From Apostichopus japonicus (Eukaryota; Echinodermata; Holothuroidea; Aspidochirotida; Stichopodidae): a stretch of DNA of 64,000 bases. The translations under genes were made by a program, and so were the position numbers. The stretch is from NCBI RefSeq assembly GCF_037975245.1, contig NC_092577.1:4393501-4457500 (forward strand), given 5' to 3'. Below are positions 38,041 through 50,405 of the stretch, in pieces; positions within the stretch are counted from its first letter, which is position 1, and the number at the start of each line of letters is the position of its first letter. Under the pieces are notes generated by a model. The model ran no database searches. It was not told the origin of the DNA and saw nothing but the letters and a program-made list of their open reading frames with translations.

Positions 38041-38155
38041 CGGTGCTATGGCAGAGTGGCGGATAAAGGCGGTGGCGTTTGGAAGCAATGCGGGTTTCTC
38101 CCACATTTGTGGTCGCTTAAGCGTCGTGAAAATAACTGCTGATTATTATTACTAT
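38041..38155 (+). mobile_element. tRNA-derived SINE with ATT-rich tail
   Basis: A leucine/serine-tRNA-like head (GGCAGAGTGGCGGATAAAGG) is followed by a body (GGTCGCTTAAGCGTCG) and the tail CTGCTGATTATTATT. The same body and tail occur at 2963-3045 and 54340-54420. Confidence 0.65.
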
Positions 38156-38711
38156 TATAACATTTAAAAAATGTAGTAGTTTGAAAGATTATTGAACATT
38201 CAAGGTTTATATATATAGGTTTACTTGAGTATTCACAAATTCCAATCTCCAGTCCACAATCACGAGTATTCTTCCAATGCTCGCCCCACTCCTTCTTTTT
38301 TACGTCCTCTTCACTCATTATCGATTCATGGACAGAACTTGATAGTAATTTCTGATAAAATCTTCCTCAGTTGCATCCTATATGTAAACTGAATGTTCCG
38401 TTGTTTGCACATATGTCGAAAATGATTTATATCGCTTGAGAAAATAAGCATTATGCAAAAAATTGGCATATTCACGTGTGGTGTTTGTAGAAATCACGCA
38501 CCTATATGCAAATATATCATAGCTAAGATTGTCCTGTGTCCGTTATATAATTCCATTAAAGAAATGCATACCTGAGACACGGAAGTATTATCCTGTGAGG
38601 GTACCGTAATACATTCATGCTTGAAACACATGCAAGTCTTAAATAAACAGAATAGCAAGTCCCAATCATATAGACCTTCCTTACCGGTTTCGAACCTCTG
38701 GACATACAATC

Positions 38712-38787
38712 AGCGTCCATAGCCTATAGTGGTTAGGGTGTCCGCGTACAGAGCGGGAGGCCCGTGGTTCGAATCCCGGTGGAGGCT
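38712..38787 (+). mobile_element. tRNA-like SINE head (element B)
   Basis: The counterpart of 18896-18972, with a better preserved B-box (GGTTCGAATCC). It is followed by a short body and an interrupted TA repeat to 38907. Confidence 0.65.
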
Positions 38788-38829
38788 GAAAGTTTTTTCA
38801 CTGTTCTTGATTTTCCAACTCATTACGAT

Positions 38830-38869
<40 letters not shown>

Positions 38870-38875
38870 GATGTT

Positions 38876-38911
<36 letters not shown>

Positions 38912-39645
38912 AATAAACATACATAAGTGCCGTAATAAAGGCGAAAATAGAGCGCCCACATTACAATACGTGGTACACACAGCGAAATCCATGTGCATGT
39001 TCCGGATCAAGGTAATGGTTTTATTCTCCAATAGTTATATATATGAAACGAATTTTCTGAAAATTATTGCAAACTACATCTAGATCAAGTAACGTTAAAT
39101 ACACAAGTGATGTTTAATATGTTGAATGTCAAAAATGGAATGTAGCTATATCATTACGCTGTTGACATGGAACTGAATCAAATTAAAAATTAAATACTGC
39201 CGCATTTTGAAGAGTGTCAGACTTTCAAACCTTTTAAAATGATAACTCGTATTAAATTTGTAGTTGATGTGGGTCTCTGAAAAATATAGCAAAAATGTGT
39301 TAGTGATTACTGTCAAAAAGGCGTGATATACTGAATAACATGTAAATATCAAATGCTATTGTCACTGTGACACACTTCACATTGTTTAATTGTTTATTGT
39401 AAGATTCCAGCTACTATATGATCACTGAGTCAAAGCATGGTTAAATGATCGACAAACTGCTATATTCAGTTTCCTCCGACTTTAACATAAGTTCACGAGA
39501 TCGTCAACAAGTTTTAGCAGCGGCAGTTCACGGCTTCCATACATATTTGAATTTAACTGCCTATTGTTGCTGGACCGTAGAATTCGGAAATATCAATGTT
39601 GGATGCTAACTACGGAGCTACAGAAGCGTAGAAAGGACATTGTAC

Positions 39646-39667
39646 CGTGGAGGTTTTTACCTCCATG
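39646..39667. mobile_element. Micro-palindrome insertion P5 (element B copy)
   Basis: CGTGGAGGT-TTTT-ACCTCCATG with identical ATTGTAC flanks (39639-39645, 39668-39674). It is the same event as 17756-17777 in A, with flanks better preserved. Confidence 0.8.
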
Positions 39668-41105
39668 ATTGTACTAACAAATTTATGAACTAGTAGAACG
39701 TAATGATAATATAATAATTGCAGTTTCCATGAACTGATATGTGAAAAGAATCGCTTTGCCTTGAAGACTTTTCGAAGACAAGACAAACAAAAAAACAAAA
39801 AAACTATGGCTTGGAGGATTCACACTGAGTACATAGCATCGTACAATTTTTTTCACTTGAAATCAAATCGAGTTTTCCCTTTGCTGTTTGCGCCAAGTTA
39901 GCTTCCGAGAACCCGCGACGTTTAAATGAGCATTTACAATAATTAGGGTACTTTAATTAGACCTCCTTTAACACTATATTGGGGACCCGATGCAACCATG
40001 TGGTGCACCCCACCCACTCGCCCCCCCCCCCCTCGTCAGGTTCCCCATTGTGTGGTAAACTTAACTGTTAATGCAAAGAATCGTTATCCGTTAATTTTAA
40101 TTGGAAAGTTAGGTGATCGTATAACACATTGACATCTCATGGATACAACATTTGCCCCTAAACTGATCCAGAATGGTCGTAGAATTCATCTAATATTACA
40201 GATGAGTCATATTTTTGATATTTGTGGATGTCTCCTTCTATCCAACTATATGTACCCCCTCCGAGTTTAGTCCTGAAATAGAAATTAAAATATAATTAGC
40301 CGGTTCCTTTGTAATGCCGTTTTTGCTGCTTTAGAAATGGTCGGGTCCAGAATAGCTATTTAGAGGATTTATTTAAAAACGGGGATAGTGGTCGGTGGGG
40401 GGGGGGGGCACAAGCCTCGGAACTGGGATATCGAACAATCGGTGCTCAATGTCAGGCTTCAAAAACCTCGGCTTAACTTTGTCGGTCATAGCGGCGCAAA
40501 TCCATATTTGAGATTTAAGTAATTTTTGCTTAAATTTTGTGCGAAACTTTTTCCAACCTCCAACCTCCTACCCCATGCCCCCCTGCCCCCTTCCCCCTCC
40601 CCCCGTTTCAAATGCTCCTCTTACGATTCCCATTGTCCATATCCTTTTTCATAGATTAGTCGAGATAGATTTCAACAGTCCGTTTTTTGCTCTGCCGATT
40701 TCTCTCAATATGCCGTCAAGTGATATTCGAAGAAGTATACTCAAGGCCTATATCATGCACGTAAAGCGATGAAACGCACAAATACCCACCGCAATATATG
40801 TACGAAACAGAGAAGTATACTGCTTACTTACTATAAATATCATTTCCAGATAAGCAAGTGAAATTTCCGGTCACATCACAATGATAAAGTTTACTGTCTG
40901 TCACTTTGCAGTTCACTGGTTGGCTACGCCAGTTGGTTAGTAACAATAACGTATTCAGTATAGTTAATTACGTCACAGCCTGGGCTTACTAGAAAGCGGG
41001 GAATTTGAAATCAGTAAAAGGCGGTATCACAAGTAGCAACACGTTGGTTTGATTCACACCGCACTTGATCCTCAATCGAGTTCTACATTGCAAAGAGCAT
41101 TCAAA

Positions 41106-41452
41106 ATGGACGATTCCGGCTTCCGTGGCTTATTGCAGAAGTAACAGAAAGCTCCGTGGAAGCAAGGTTGCCAGTTTATACAAGTACACTTTCAATTCGA
41201 TCCGTCGCTAGTTTTTAATGATGTTCCGCAGGAAAATGTCATACGTGTATTGGAAAAAGACTTGAAAAAAAAAAACATTAGAAGCAGCGACAGTTGGAAC
41301 TACCGCGGCAGTATGCACATGTTGTGACAGAAAGCTCGGTGCAAACATTTGAAGGAAGAATTAAAGGCACTCCGAGCACTACATGATCTGAGAAGGAACA
41401 ACTTCTTTCGAAAAAAACGAAAACGAAGTTCTCTGTGCCACTGGATTGTTCG
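41106..41452 (+). pseudogene. Decayed transposon gene, first exon (element B)
   Basis: The counterpart of 15918-16256. It starts MDDSGF and then shifts frame because of a small indel. It carries the lysine-rich helical stretch (KEELKALRAL) and ends at a donor GTACGTAA (41453). The damage is greater than in A. Confidence 0.45.
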
Positions 41453-42163
41453 GTACGTAACACTAGGCCAAGACTTATCAATGTTATTTTCAATCACTAA
41501 AAGTCACCGTTATATAAACCCTAGACCTGTACAGGCATTCGTTCCTTTAAAAACGATAAATTAAAAGAGTTAAAATATGACAGTGAGAGAAATAATACAA
41601 TAACCTCCTTTTAGATATCTGTAAAAAGTTTCATGCACAATTTGCCAGGGTATAGCCTACTGTTATTGATACATTCACGTTCTAACCTTGTGATGGTGAA
41701 CGTCACCTGACCACGTACCCCCTACCTCCCCCCAACCCTTAAACAAATGTGCTTTGTAAACCGTTGAAACATACAGTGGCGTAGGAAGGTACATTTGAGT
41801 GGGGGGGGGGGGCTGAAGACTGATGGCCGGCCCGGGGGAGGGGTCTAAGGGAAGTTTTTGCATTTCCAGGTGGCCTCAGATGCAATTTGGTGCAATAAAT
41901 CACACTTCAACACCCACTCCATTTTGTAAACTTAATTTTGTATTTTCACCTGGCCTTAGATGCAATTTGGTGCTCCAAATGAGATTTTTTTTTCTCATTT
42001 GGAAAGGAAAAAGGGGTTTTCTGACTTGCGAAGCGGGGGGGGGGGGGTGAATGATACTTCCGCCCCTCCACATTTTTCACTGGGGGGCTGGAGATATTGA
42101 CAGTTGGAGCTAGTATATTTTTCAACAAAAGTAAACTATGCCAACTGATCTTTATATATGTCT

Positions 42164-42733
42164 TGTAAGTGTGCCTCATGATTATTCAGTATGTGAGGTC
42201 ATGCCCTCTGTTTGGATATTCCTGCATGTGGCATTGAGAGTTCCAGGGACCTCACTTGCATTCCAGATCTGAGTAGAGTCAGTTGTGACTAGATAGCTTA
42301 TACCTTATACCTGTATATACACCTACTGTAATACTATACCTGTAACTTGTGCCAGGGTGTGGCAGCCTGTGCAATATATCCACACTGTGTGACTTTGTCA
42401 CTGATTTGCGTTTGAATAAGAGTAGAGGATACCAAAGAGGTACGTTTTAATTATTGCGGTTTATAGAGAATTTATATATATTTTGTAGAATCTATTTGAG
42501 TTGCGTCTTTGAGGTTTGCGTTGTATTTTCTCGTATTTATGTGTTACTTGTATGTTTGTGACGATTGCGATTTACTGATTACTTTGTGATAAATTTGTAC
42601 GTTTATAGACAATTTATATATATATTTTTTGTAGTTTTCACGTAGTTTTTTAAAATAGACGAGTGCGTAATCCAGTAGAAGCCTCAGTGTCCTCCTTACT
42701 CTATACATCTACCTCTACACCACCACGGCTACA
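42164..42733. mobile_element. Solo LTR (570 bp)
   Basis: It starts TGTAAGTG and ends GGCTACA (5'-TG...CA-3'). It is flanked by an exact 5-bp duplication TGTCT (42159-42163, 42734-42738). Element A has a single TGTCT here (reverse strand, near 15204-15208). The length and 5-bp duplication suit a Gypsy-type LTR retrotransposon that lost its body by LTR-LTR recombination. No internal LTR retrotransposon sequence was recognised in the window. Confidence 0.88.
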
Positions 42734-42770
42734 TGTCTAATTCATATATTATTCTTGTGTCTTTGTTTAC

Positions 42771-44035
42771 AGAAACTTCGGTGTAGATTGAGCGCAGTTA
42801 AGAACATAGACTGGTCAGAGGAGAGAAAAGACAGACTGTGACGTGGGAAATTCAAATAATAAATTCCCACTCGGGTTCTTTTAACACTTATGAAAAAAAA
42901 GATGAAATGTAACAGTATGCTTATAAATAACGAAAATTTATTATTGTACACTACAATTCACATAAGCTGCTTTGCTAGATTAACTGTCTTTTACATAACA
43001 AAATCTTAACGTTTACTGGTGCCCTTCTTTTACTCAACAGAAAATGTTTCTTTTAACTAACGAAGTCGGGTTTTTTCTCCATGACAATTCTCTTATTAAC
43101 TAATCTGTCGTTAGTCGATATCTCTTTTAAATAATGCTTTCTTGCGTATAACCATATATGATGTTATCGCCCAATATACAGACGGAGGGAGGGCCTCAAC
43201 GTTGGCTGCTATACGCACGGATCTTCCGTCTCGTGGCTCCTCTCTAAATTAAACAGGCTCTGACTTAACGTTCCCAGTATCCTAACAACAAAACGGAGCA
43301 CTGAGTTTCGTCTCCCAGGAAATGGTACAGTGAAATGATTTAGACAGCCTCTGAGTCACGGCATGGGGCAGGTGTCTCCATTTGGTCGGTGAAGGGTACT
43401 CTCAAACAAATATCAATACACAAGTATACGGTCTACCCAGACAAAATTATAGCCTCTCCCGGTAATATATACCCTAGGCCTGTCTCCACGACATATATAC
43501 TATACTGTGATCGACGCCCTATTTGCTAACGCCTAAAACCGCCGTCTGCTCTACCTAGATGCTCAGAGTGAAGTGAAGTTTCTAAACCTCGTGTTCCATT
43601 TCATTTGCTCATTCCACCTGGAAGCAATGCTTGCAATTAGGGGCATGTGTTTCAAATATTCCTCCTTTGTAAGAGACCTTTTGTTTTATTTAGCGCGCCT
43701 CGCTCCCTAACAATACGTTTTGGCATTTACTCTTGAATACGCTACAAACACCTTGCATATTATGCTAATTAGTCTATGACCAGTGGAAATAACCCTATAC
43801 GTGTCATTTTAACCGTCACACAGACTGTACAGTGATGTCAACTGATTATATGTCATCCGAGGAATCTGACATGGAGAGCGAACGAGCTAGGGTACCGTAG
43901 TGCAGGAGTTCACTTGGGAGTCGGAAAGACTGAACAAAATTAGGCTGGACTCATTCTATAAGGACGTTCTCCTTAGCGAAAAGTCCAGAAAAAAAGGACA
44001 CCCGCCTTTAGGAAAGGAGACGTATCTTAAAAATG
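42771..44035 (+). pseudogene. Decayed transposon gene, second exon (element B), interrupted
   Basis: After the acceptor TTGTTTACAG the exon gives KLRCRLSAVKNIDWSEERK. It is cut by a 0.98 kb insertion (42840-43819) and continues with TDYMSSEESDMESER and FTWESERLNKIRLDSFYKD, ending in a lysine-rich tail near 44030. It shares the TGA and TAG with the A copy. The solo LTR sits in the preceding intron. The product is unknown, probably a transposon-encoded protein. Confidence 0.5.
42840..43819. mobile_element. 0.98 kb DNA element of unknown type
   Basis: The sequence is absent from element A (uninterrupted site near 15105-15120). ACAGACTGT occurs on both sides (42831-42839, 43820-43828). If the ends are taken as GTGACG...CGTCAC, the duplication is 7 bp; if not, 9 bp. 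A short inverted repeat (GTGGGAAATT, AATTCCCAC) lies at the left end. No coding region is seen. Confidence 0.7.
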
Positions 44036-45806
44036 CGTACCGACTGACGCCTCAACTTGGGCTGTTAATTAGGCTGAACAATAATAATGAAGGTATGACC
44101 CCCCCCCCTCCAAATGGTGAAATGGTCATTGTTTGATGTGCCGGATTAAGCTTGTGGGAGGCCCGTGGCAAACAGTTTATTGGAGCCCCCATAGAGATAC
44201 ATTGGCACCGGATAACGCCGGATGTATAGCTCACAAAAGACATCTATTTGCCCACGATGGTTATGATACGTACATTAAAACATCACATAAAAACAGTCAT
44301 TGATCAACAGTGTAAAGACTGCATATCGAAGTCCATTTCGTTTGACTTCTTTGAACTTTTTGTACCATATACAACATAGAATAATAAAACGTTATAACAA
44401 TATTTCTTTGAATTTTTTACCCAACGTTTAAACTCGTGCCCCTGTTGCACGTGGATAATCCTGTCCTGAGCGTTTGTTGATTAATGAGGCACCAGGAACA
44501 AACAGCAAACGCCGTTGTTTCGGATACAAACAAGTTGCAGTTGACGATTTTGTATAATATAGAAGAGTTTTCTCTAATTTAACATTTGGTGTAATATAAT
44601 TACATGATACCTTTAAAACGAAATCCTGTCAGAGATAAATGCAACAAGGAAGAAAGAATATGCCCATAATAATAGATGTCAGATTAATTATTATTTTCTT
44701 GTAAGTCTTTTGCTTTAATGGAAGCCTTTTTTTATAAATTTCCCTTCACAGCTAATATATTCCATCAAGGGATTAAATGTTAAGGATTAAGTTATCCTTA
44801 AAATATTTTCAGGAAACAAAAGCCAAGAAAAAAGCATGATTCTATTAATTGTTAATGAATCATTAAGTAAATCATATTTTAAAATAAGACATAGAGCATA
44901 GGCCTAATAACTTGTCCTCGAAATGTTGTTGTACTTGTACGTTTGTCTTTCATTATTCATGCATGGTAAATTCCAGACTTTCAGGGTAAAGAATTTAGAG
45001 ATCTTGTTTGGGCTATCATTGAATTTTATATCAAAATATATGTTAATTACAATAAAACTTAAAGCAGCAACAAAATATTAAGCGTGCTACGAAATGAGGC
45101 AGGAAGTGGTGTTCTGTGTCAAGTTCGTTCCACATAAAAGAGGCTGGTACCGTTTCCGGGCCTGGGTGGGGGGGGGGTCGAGGGGCCGATAACCATCATG
45201 GAAGAAGTGCCTAGGCGTTTATATCATCTGAGGATAAACACACCGAATTTTAAACATAAATTTGTGTGGTTCAATTTAACTGCTGATATGTTAAGTTACT
45301 TCAAGTGGGTAGCTGGTTTTCAGAGGTTTTTATTTGCAAACTAGTAACTAAAAATAGAAACATTCCATATTTACTTGTTTTTTCCTTCTTTCACCTGGCA
45401 TTAAAATCGTTGCATGTGTATATAATTGCCACAATGTAAGTAAAGTCATATTTGGGCATCAAATTACATTCTCCGGACAATAATGCATGTTTTGAAAATT
45501 GATAAGGAAAATGGCTTCTCGAGGTTCAAACTTTGTATTCAAAAAGCTAAATATTCAACACCATAATGTAAAGCAATATTGAGTTGCATTTAGATGTATT
45601 TACACATCAGAAGTGGTCTTTCGTTCATTTACATAGTTTTTGTATAAGTGTAAAAATAACAAATAAACGTTTACGATGCGATGTGAAGTGCAAATATATA
45701 AATAAAAAGGTGGAAAATCAAACGAGTGTGATTTTATGTTTATTATTTTTAATTTTCTTTAAATCAAATGTAATATTTGATAGAGGTGGTCCGTGTATTT
45801 CTCAGC
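44036..45806. other. Element B interior without recognised gene
   Basis: The region matches 13140-14950 of element A throughout, including a poly-G run near 45168. No coding region or RNA gene is recognised. The remaining 45807-46289 is the CGTAAACG-rich subterminal region. Confidence 0.6.
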
Positions 45807-46289
45807 CTAATCAACCCGATTAAGACTCCCTAAACGTGGCGAATAAGCCCAGCCCCTGTATTGGTCGTAAGGAATGTGTTTACGATGAGCACGTTTCTCC
45901 GTATATATTGGTGTAATCATGGCGTTTACGATGATCAATGCGAGAAGTTTACTGCTAGATTCAAACGTAAACTCCAGATTAACGGTCATGTTTAAGGTAG
46001 CGAATCTGTTGTAATTGTGACCGGAAACGTAAAGATTACCATTCCCTGAAACCGCACGATTAAGTAAGCTTCACCGTATTTGGATGACACTTGGCGTTTA
46101 CGGTCAACGCGTATTCGGTAAATAAGTCATCGCGAACGCGGAAAACTCACGCGTTTAAGTTGGGTCGTAAGCTAACCTTAATCACTAGTTTCAGGAATGG
46201 AAACGTAACGGAAACAGGCATGGAACTCGGAATTTACGTCGAAATTACAGACCGAAAACGGCGATTTAAACGCGTGTTTTTTTCCCGTG

Positions 46290-46608
46290 TGAGTAGTGCG
46301 TTCGATGAGGAATATTTAACCAAAATAACCCAAAAGATCTTAATTCGATTAAAAGACCTAACGAATAAACTAAAAGAGCAATCGACACAGCAACGTATTC
46401 TATTTAAAGTCAACCAGACATGGCTCATTATTATCATTGCAAAGAAAAAATGCCGGTACTATAGGGCTTCCGTGGTTTTCATATGGGAGTGTGTATCCCA
46501 GTGCGTTGCTTCTGGTTTTAATCCCATTGCTGTTTTGTATACAATTATTGTAACCAGTGTACCAATAATAACATACAACTGCGACGCCGTGTCTTTTAAA
46601 TGTTAACT
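46290..46608. other. Spacer between element B and the SLC5A remnant
   Basis: No recognisable feature. A frame runs through from element B (46091-46606) but its first half is transposon subterminal sequence, so it is not a gene. Confidence 0.5.
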
Positions 46609-47090
46609 ATGGCGTACCTTGAACCATTGGATTACATTGTTTTAATCATATTCCTGATGTTTTCTGCCGGGGTCGGTGTCTACCACGCCGTACGGGGAGA
46701 CCGCCAGCGCTCTGCAAATCAATACCTACTCGCGAACCGTTACATGCACCCGATACCAGTGGCTATTTCTGTCATCGTGAGCGTCCTATACTCTCTTAAA
46801 ACACCATCGAATATACAAATTACAATGTTTTTACAGATTTTTACGTGCAATCTGAGAAATTGCAGGCTTGAGACCCATATTTTAAGGCTAGGTATTCGCA
46901 GCATAAAACACTCGGGAAGTGCCGTTTCCGGCCATCTGGGGGGTTTGAAAAACCCAAAATTTTCTTGTACGCTCCGCGCCAACTGATGGTGGCGCTCCGC
47001 TTAGATAGTCTCCACACATTAGCCCCCCCCCCCAATAATTTTCCCGTTCCGCCGCGCCTGACTGCAGTCGTTTGGACAGATGTCTTTCAG
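46609..47090 (+). pseudogene. SLC5A-family transporter, broken first coding exon
   Basis: The start codon at 46609 (context AACTATGG) opens MAYLEPLDYIVL, continues through the first transmembrane helix of the sodium:solute symporter fold and reaches MHPIPVAISVIVSVL near 46787. A repeat module (46788-47058) then replaces the ~90 residues expected in SLC5A8/SLC5A12-type proteins. The sequence resumes out of frame with TAVVWTDVFQ (47061-47090), the conserved end of the region after TM3-4, followed by a good splice donor (GTGAGA). In life such proteins carry sodium-coupled monocarboxylates or related anions across the plasma membrane. This copy cannot encode one. No later exon is recognised downstream. 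Confidence 0.85.
46788..47058 (-). mobile_element. Repeat module M inserted in SLC5A remnant
   Basis: The module is the same as about 34018-34276 inside the hAT-like element, with matching boundaries (TACTCTCTTAAAACACC to CCGCGCCTG). Read on the minus strand it starts CAGGCGCGGCGGAACGGG, like the CAGG ends of family C, and includes the hairpin region (46975-47005). Its arrival is associated with loss of the SLC5A sequence between SVL and TAVVW. No target duplication is seen. Confidence 0.7.
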
Positions 47091-48075
47091 GTGAGAATAA
47101 ATTTCCTATTACACAAGTGAGACACGGACCCATGACTATCATGTTTAGCTACTTCGACAGATACAATTGTTGTTGTTGTGAAGAACAATTCATCCAAGCA
47201 GCTATGCAAAGTCTTGCTCCTCTTTGGAGAAATCCTTCCCATCCCATCTGAAATCTTTGATTTGCTCTTGGTTTTTCTTGTCATATTTTCAAGGTAAAAT
47301 GTTAACATGTGGATAGAGACTGACACCAATGTCATCATCGTGCCAAGAGCTTCAATATGTGTTTGTAAAACCCACCTCTAGTGTCGAAAATAAACAGGAC
47401 GGTGTCGTGTGGGTCGAACAACAGCCAAGTCACATACCAAGTCACATGATCACTATAGGTGGCTTCTTTAAGGTTTTTCCCCCTTACAACGGATATACCT
47501 TTGTGACAGATGTCCATAAAATCTTTACTCAATGTTGATAACTACTGCTAAGTAAAATCTCCATGTTTTGCTCCAGGGTGTATCGCTTTATTTGGCTCCT
47601 GTGGGTTTTAGTTTCACTGTTATTGAATTTGGGAACTTGTGGAAAGACGATTCCAAAGGTTACCGTACTACAGGTAGTGTTTGCGTGAGAACATAATGTC
47701 AAACTGTGAATTGTTTGACTTCTAAGATTAAAGTAGCTGTATATATTAATCAAGGTGAAACAATTACATTAGGTTGCTATTTCCTGGAAAACATTTGGCA
47801 AAAGTAAAATGAATGAGTACATCGTAAAAAATCAGCAGAATTTCTGATATGAACATTAAAAAATCATTTTATCGACTAGAGCAAAACCATATTTTAAGAT
47901 ACAAGTTGCATTTTGGATAGACAATGACGTTATCAATTCATATATAGGTAACACATTTTGATGATACATCAAATCGAAGTTTGTAATGACAAGCTATATC
48001 GCCATCATGACAACACAGAAAATTTTCTGTGGTGCACTAAGGGAGGGCTTATAGACCGAAACTTAAATATTTATA

Positions 48076-48143
<68 letters not shown>

Positions 48144-49438
48144 TATATATATATATATATATACATTCAATCAACCACATAATATGTCTTGTTACGGGAC
48201 ACACAGGTTTTGAGATGGAGTTTCAACTAACAAGATGGAATATTTGTCTATTCTAAGTGACTGTAATATCGTCTGCCCAGGGAATATCCCATTAAACACG
48301 TATCGTACTATGCTAACACAGGTAAAGGTAAATGCAGCCTCCATATAAAAACTCAAGCCAACAGTGCAATTGACCGGTGTGATACCCAACACACTTAACA
48401 GAGAGAATTGTAAAAATTTATTAGGCCTTAACAACCAATCTATCAGTCCTGCGCTTAACCTGTAGGAATAAAGATTGTTCATTTTAGATAGATAAAAGTC
48501 CGCGTCCCCTGTACAATAGTACTAACATTCAGAGGCTATATACATAAACCCATCAAGATGAAGCTACATTCATCCGGGAGTAACGTGTTGACTACCTCGC
48601 CCCCCCCCCACCCCGAGGTACCTCAAACCCACGAGATCTTATATCAAAGTTCCAAAAATGTCTCCTCACTAGTCTTTCTCTCATTTTTCCACTGGTGATT
48701 TTATGTAAGTATTAATTTCTTGACATGTTCAAGTTTATCTGTAAATTCGACGTCACCCCTGTTGTATTTGTCCGGGTCGGGAGGGTGGATGTGAGGGGTG
48801 GGGATAAGGGGCAAAGGGGACGATCGAAATAAACACAACGGAAATGTGATTGAATTGAACAATGTTTAAGAAGCATTCAAAGATGATAAGAGGTTAGTCA
48901 CACGCTCTGTGTTTATGGAACAGAAAATGTGTTTGCTCATCGCCTGTTGAAAAACTACGGAGGCTTTAAAGTGACTTTGAGATATTGAGGTAAGCAGATA
49001 AATATCTCAATAACAAAACTCAAATGGGGATTTATGGCCTGAAATGACATATTTAAAATGTGTTACAAAATTGTCAAAGACAAATGTTGTTGAACGTTAT
49101 TCAAGGGTGCTCCATTGTTTATACAAAGTTAAAAGAAAATATCTTTGGGATTTATAAAACGAAATATTAACATAAAGGGATACACCGATAAGTACACGTG
49201 ATCATGAATTTAACCTTTAAAGCAGCATTCAGTTGATTAACTCCTTATGTCCCAATTTCCATGTCATATCATTGTTCCTTGGGGAAAATATTTACACATT
49301 GTAATTACTTAACGGGCAGTGGACGCCCCTCCCCCATTGGAAAACTTTTTTTGTGTTAGAGCTAGGGCATTGGGCGAAAGCTTTCTATTCTTTAGCTGGT
49401 GGTATTAAATGCTCGTAATTCTCTGAATTTGAGTGTTG
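47091..49438. other. Region with no recognised exon
   Basis: It follows the SLC5A donor and could be former intron. Several short frames exist but none matches a transporter exon or other family known to me. A TA microsatellite with a GAGAGAG interruption lies at about 48073-48167. Confidence 0.5.
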
Positions 49439-49588
49439 GAGGGGAACCCCCCCCAGGGGGGGGTTCCCCTCCAAAAGGGGAGGGGGTGTAAGGGGAGGGG
49501 TACACCCCTCCCCTTACACCCCTCCCCCAGGCCGGCCATCAGTTTTCAGCCCCCCCCCCCACTCAAAAGTACCTTCCTACGCCACTGA
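49439..49588. repeat. GC-rich double-hairpin repeat fragment
   Basis: Two adjacent near-perfect hairpins (GGAGGGGAACCCC arm at 49440-49474; GGTGTAAGGGGAGGGG arm at 49486-49521) are followed by sequence shared with elements A and B (15530-15598, 41777-41850), ending CTACGCCACTG. It is probably one end of a CAGTGGCGTAG-type non-autonomous DNA element. Confidence 0.65.
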
Positions 49589-49594
49589 AAACAC

Positions 49595-49990
49595 TTGTTG
49601 AAAAAAGATAACATTTGAGCAGTTTCTTGAAAATATGAATAGTCTGAGCATCCTTGATGTGATTTGGAAGAGTGGTCCATTCTTTTGGTCTATAGCAGGA
49701 GAGTGAGCAATCTGGCAAATGACACAGCACGTGTTCTGGGCACGATCAAATGAGGAGAAGATGTATATGATCTAATTAGCATGTATGCGTGGTGCACGGT
49801 TGCAGCTGTAGTAGGTCAGATATGTAAGCTGGCGACTGTTTATGGTGAGCTTTGTACGCAAGAAGAAGAACTTTGAATTTAATGCGCTGTTGTATGGGGA
49901 GCCAGTGCAGAGCAACGAGTTCTAATGTTATAGAGTCATACTTCGTACGCTTGACAATGAAGCGAGCAGAGGTGCGTTGGACATTCATTG
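49595..49990 (-). pseudogene. LINE (L2/CR1-like) 3' coding remnant
   Basis: The minus strand reads SITLELVALHWLPIQQRIKF and AYISDLLQL, the well-known C-terminal stretch of L2/CR1-type reverse transcriptases. After frame breaks it continues with LPNHIKDAQTIHIFKKLLK near 49600-49680. It is a 5'-truncated dead copy. Confidence 0.8.
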
Positions 49991-50405
49991 AAATAATAAA
50001 AACCCTTACATTTATGCCTCGTCACGAAGTAGAAGTCACCCTCTATAAAAAAAAAATAAAATAAAGAGAGACAAAAAGAAAAAGAAAAAAAAGACAATTA
50101 CAAACGTTTTGAATGCTTTTCGATGAACTTCATTAAAGGTATTTTAAAGCTACCGAACATCAAGTGATAATTAGAGTAAATAACTACACAAGTTTAACAT
50201 AAATGGAAATGTGCACAGCAAATCAAATAAATCGATGGAACTTTAATGATCCCACCACAATAAACCGCTTATAAACGCAATAAACACCACAGTATAACTT
50301 AACACTACACTAATCAGCAAAACGAACGAAGAAAAAAATAACTTAAGAGAACTGACTGTCGTACGCTAACTGGCTTCAAAATGGCGGCTTTACATATCTC
50401 CTTTA
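49991..50405. other. Spacer without recognised feature
   Basis: A short A-rich stretch lies at 50047-50095. Nothing else is recognised. Confidence 0.5.

Larger units (their letters stand above)
37856..38411. mobile_element. Insertion in B absent from A, with SINE and two micro-palindromes
   Basis: In element A, TTTTTACGG joins directly to AAATGTCGAAAAT (around 19272). In B about 555 bp intervene. The insert includes two micro-palindromes (37887-37912, 37920-37947) and a tRNA-related SINE (38041-38155). Its own target duplication is not clear. Confidence 0.65.
31630..46289 (-). mobile_element. Element B, main fragment (inverted copy of A)
   Basis: The fragment runs parallel to element A 12655-26045 in inverted order and ends at 46289 with CCCGTG, the complement of the family terminus. 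Paired landmarks include 12954-13136 with 45807-45989 (2 of 60 encoded residues differ), 13744 with about 45200, and 18685 with about 39015. Insertions not present in A: 32714-34415, 37856-38411, 42164-42733 and 42840-43819. B lacks most of A's minisatellite array. Both arms keep poly-C/G tracts in the same places with different lengths. Confidence 0.85.

Noticed and set aside
12655-46289. Assembly artefact from a collapsed or duplicated haplotype
   Set aside because: The arms differ by several insertions with clean target duplications and by many substitutions, which an artefactual mirror would not show. Read-level confirmation was not possible here.
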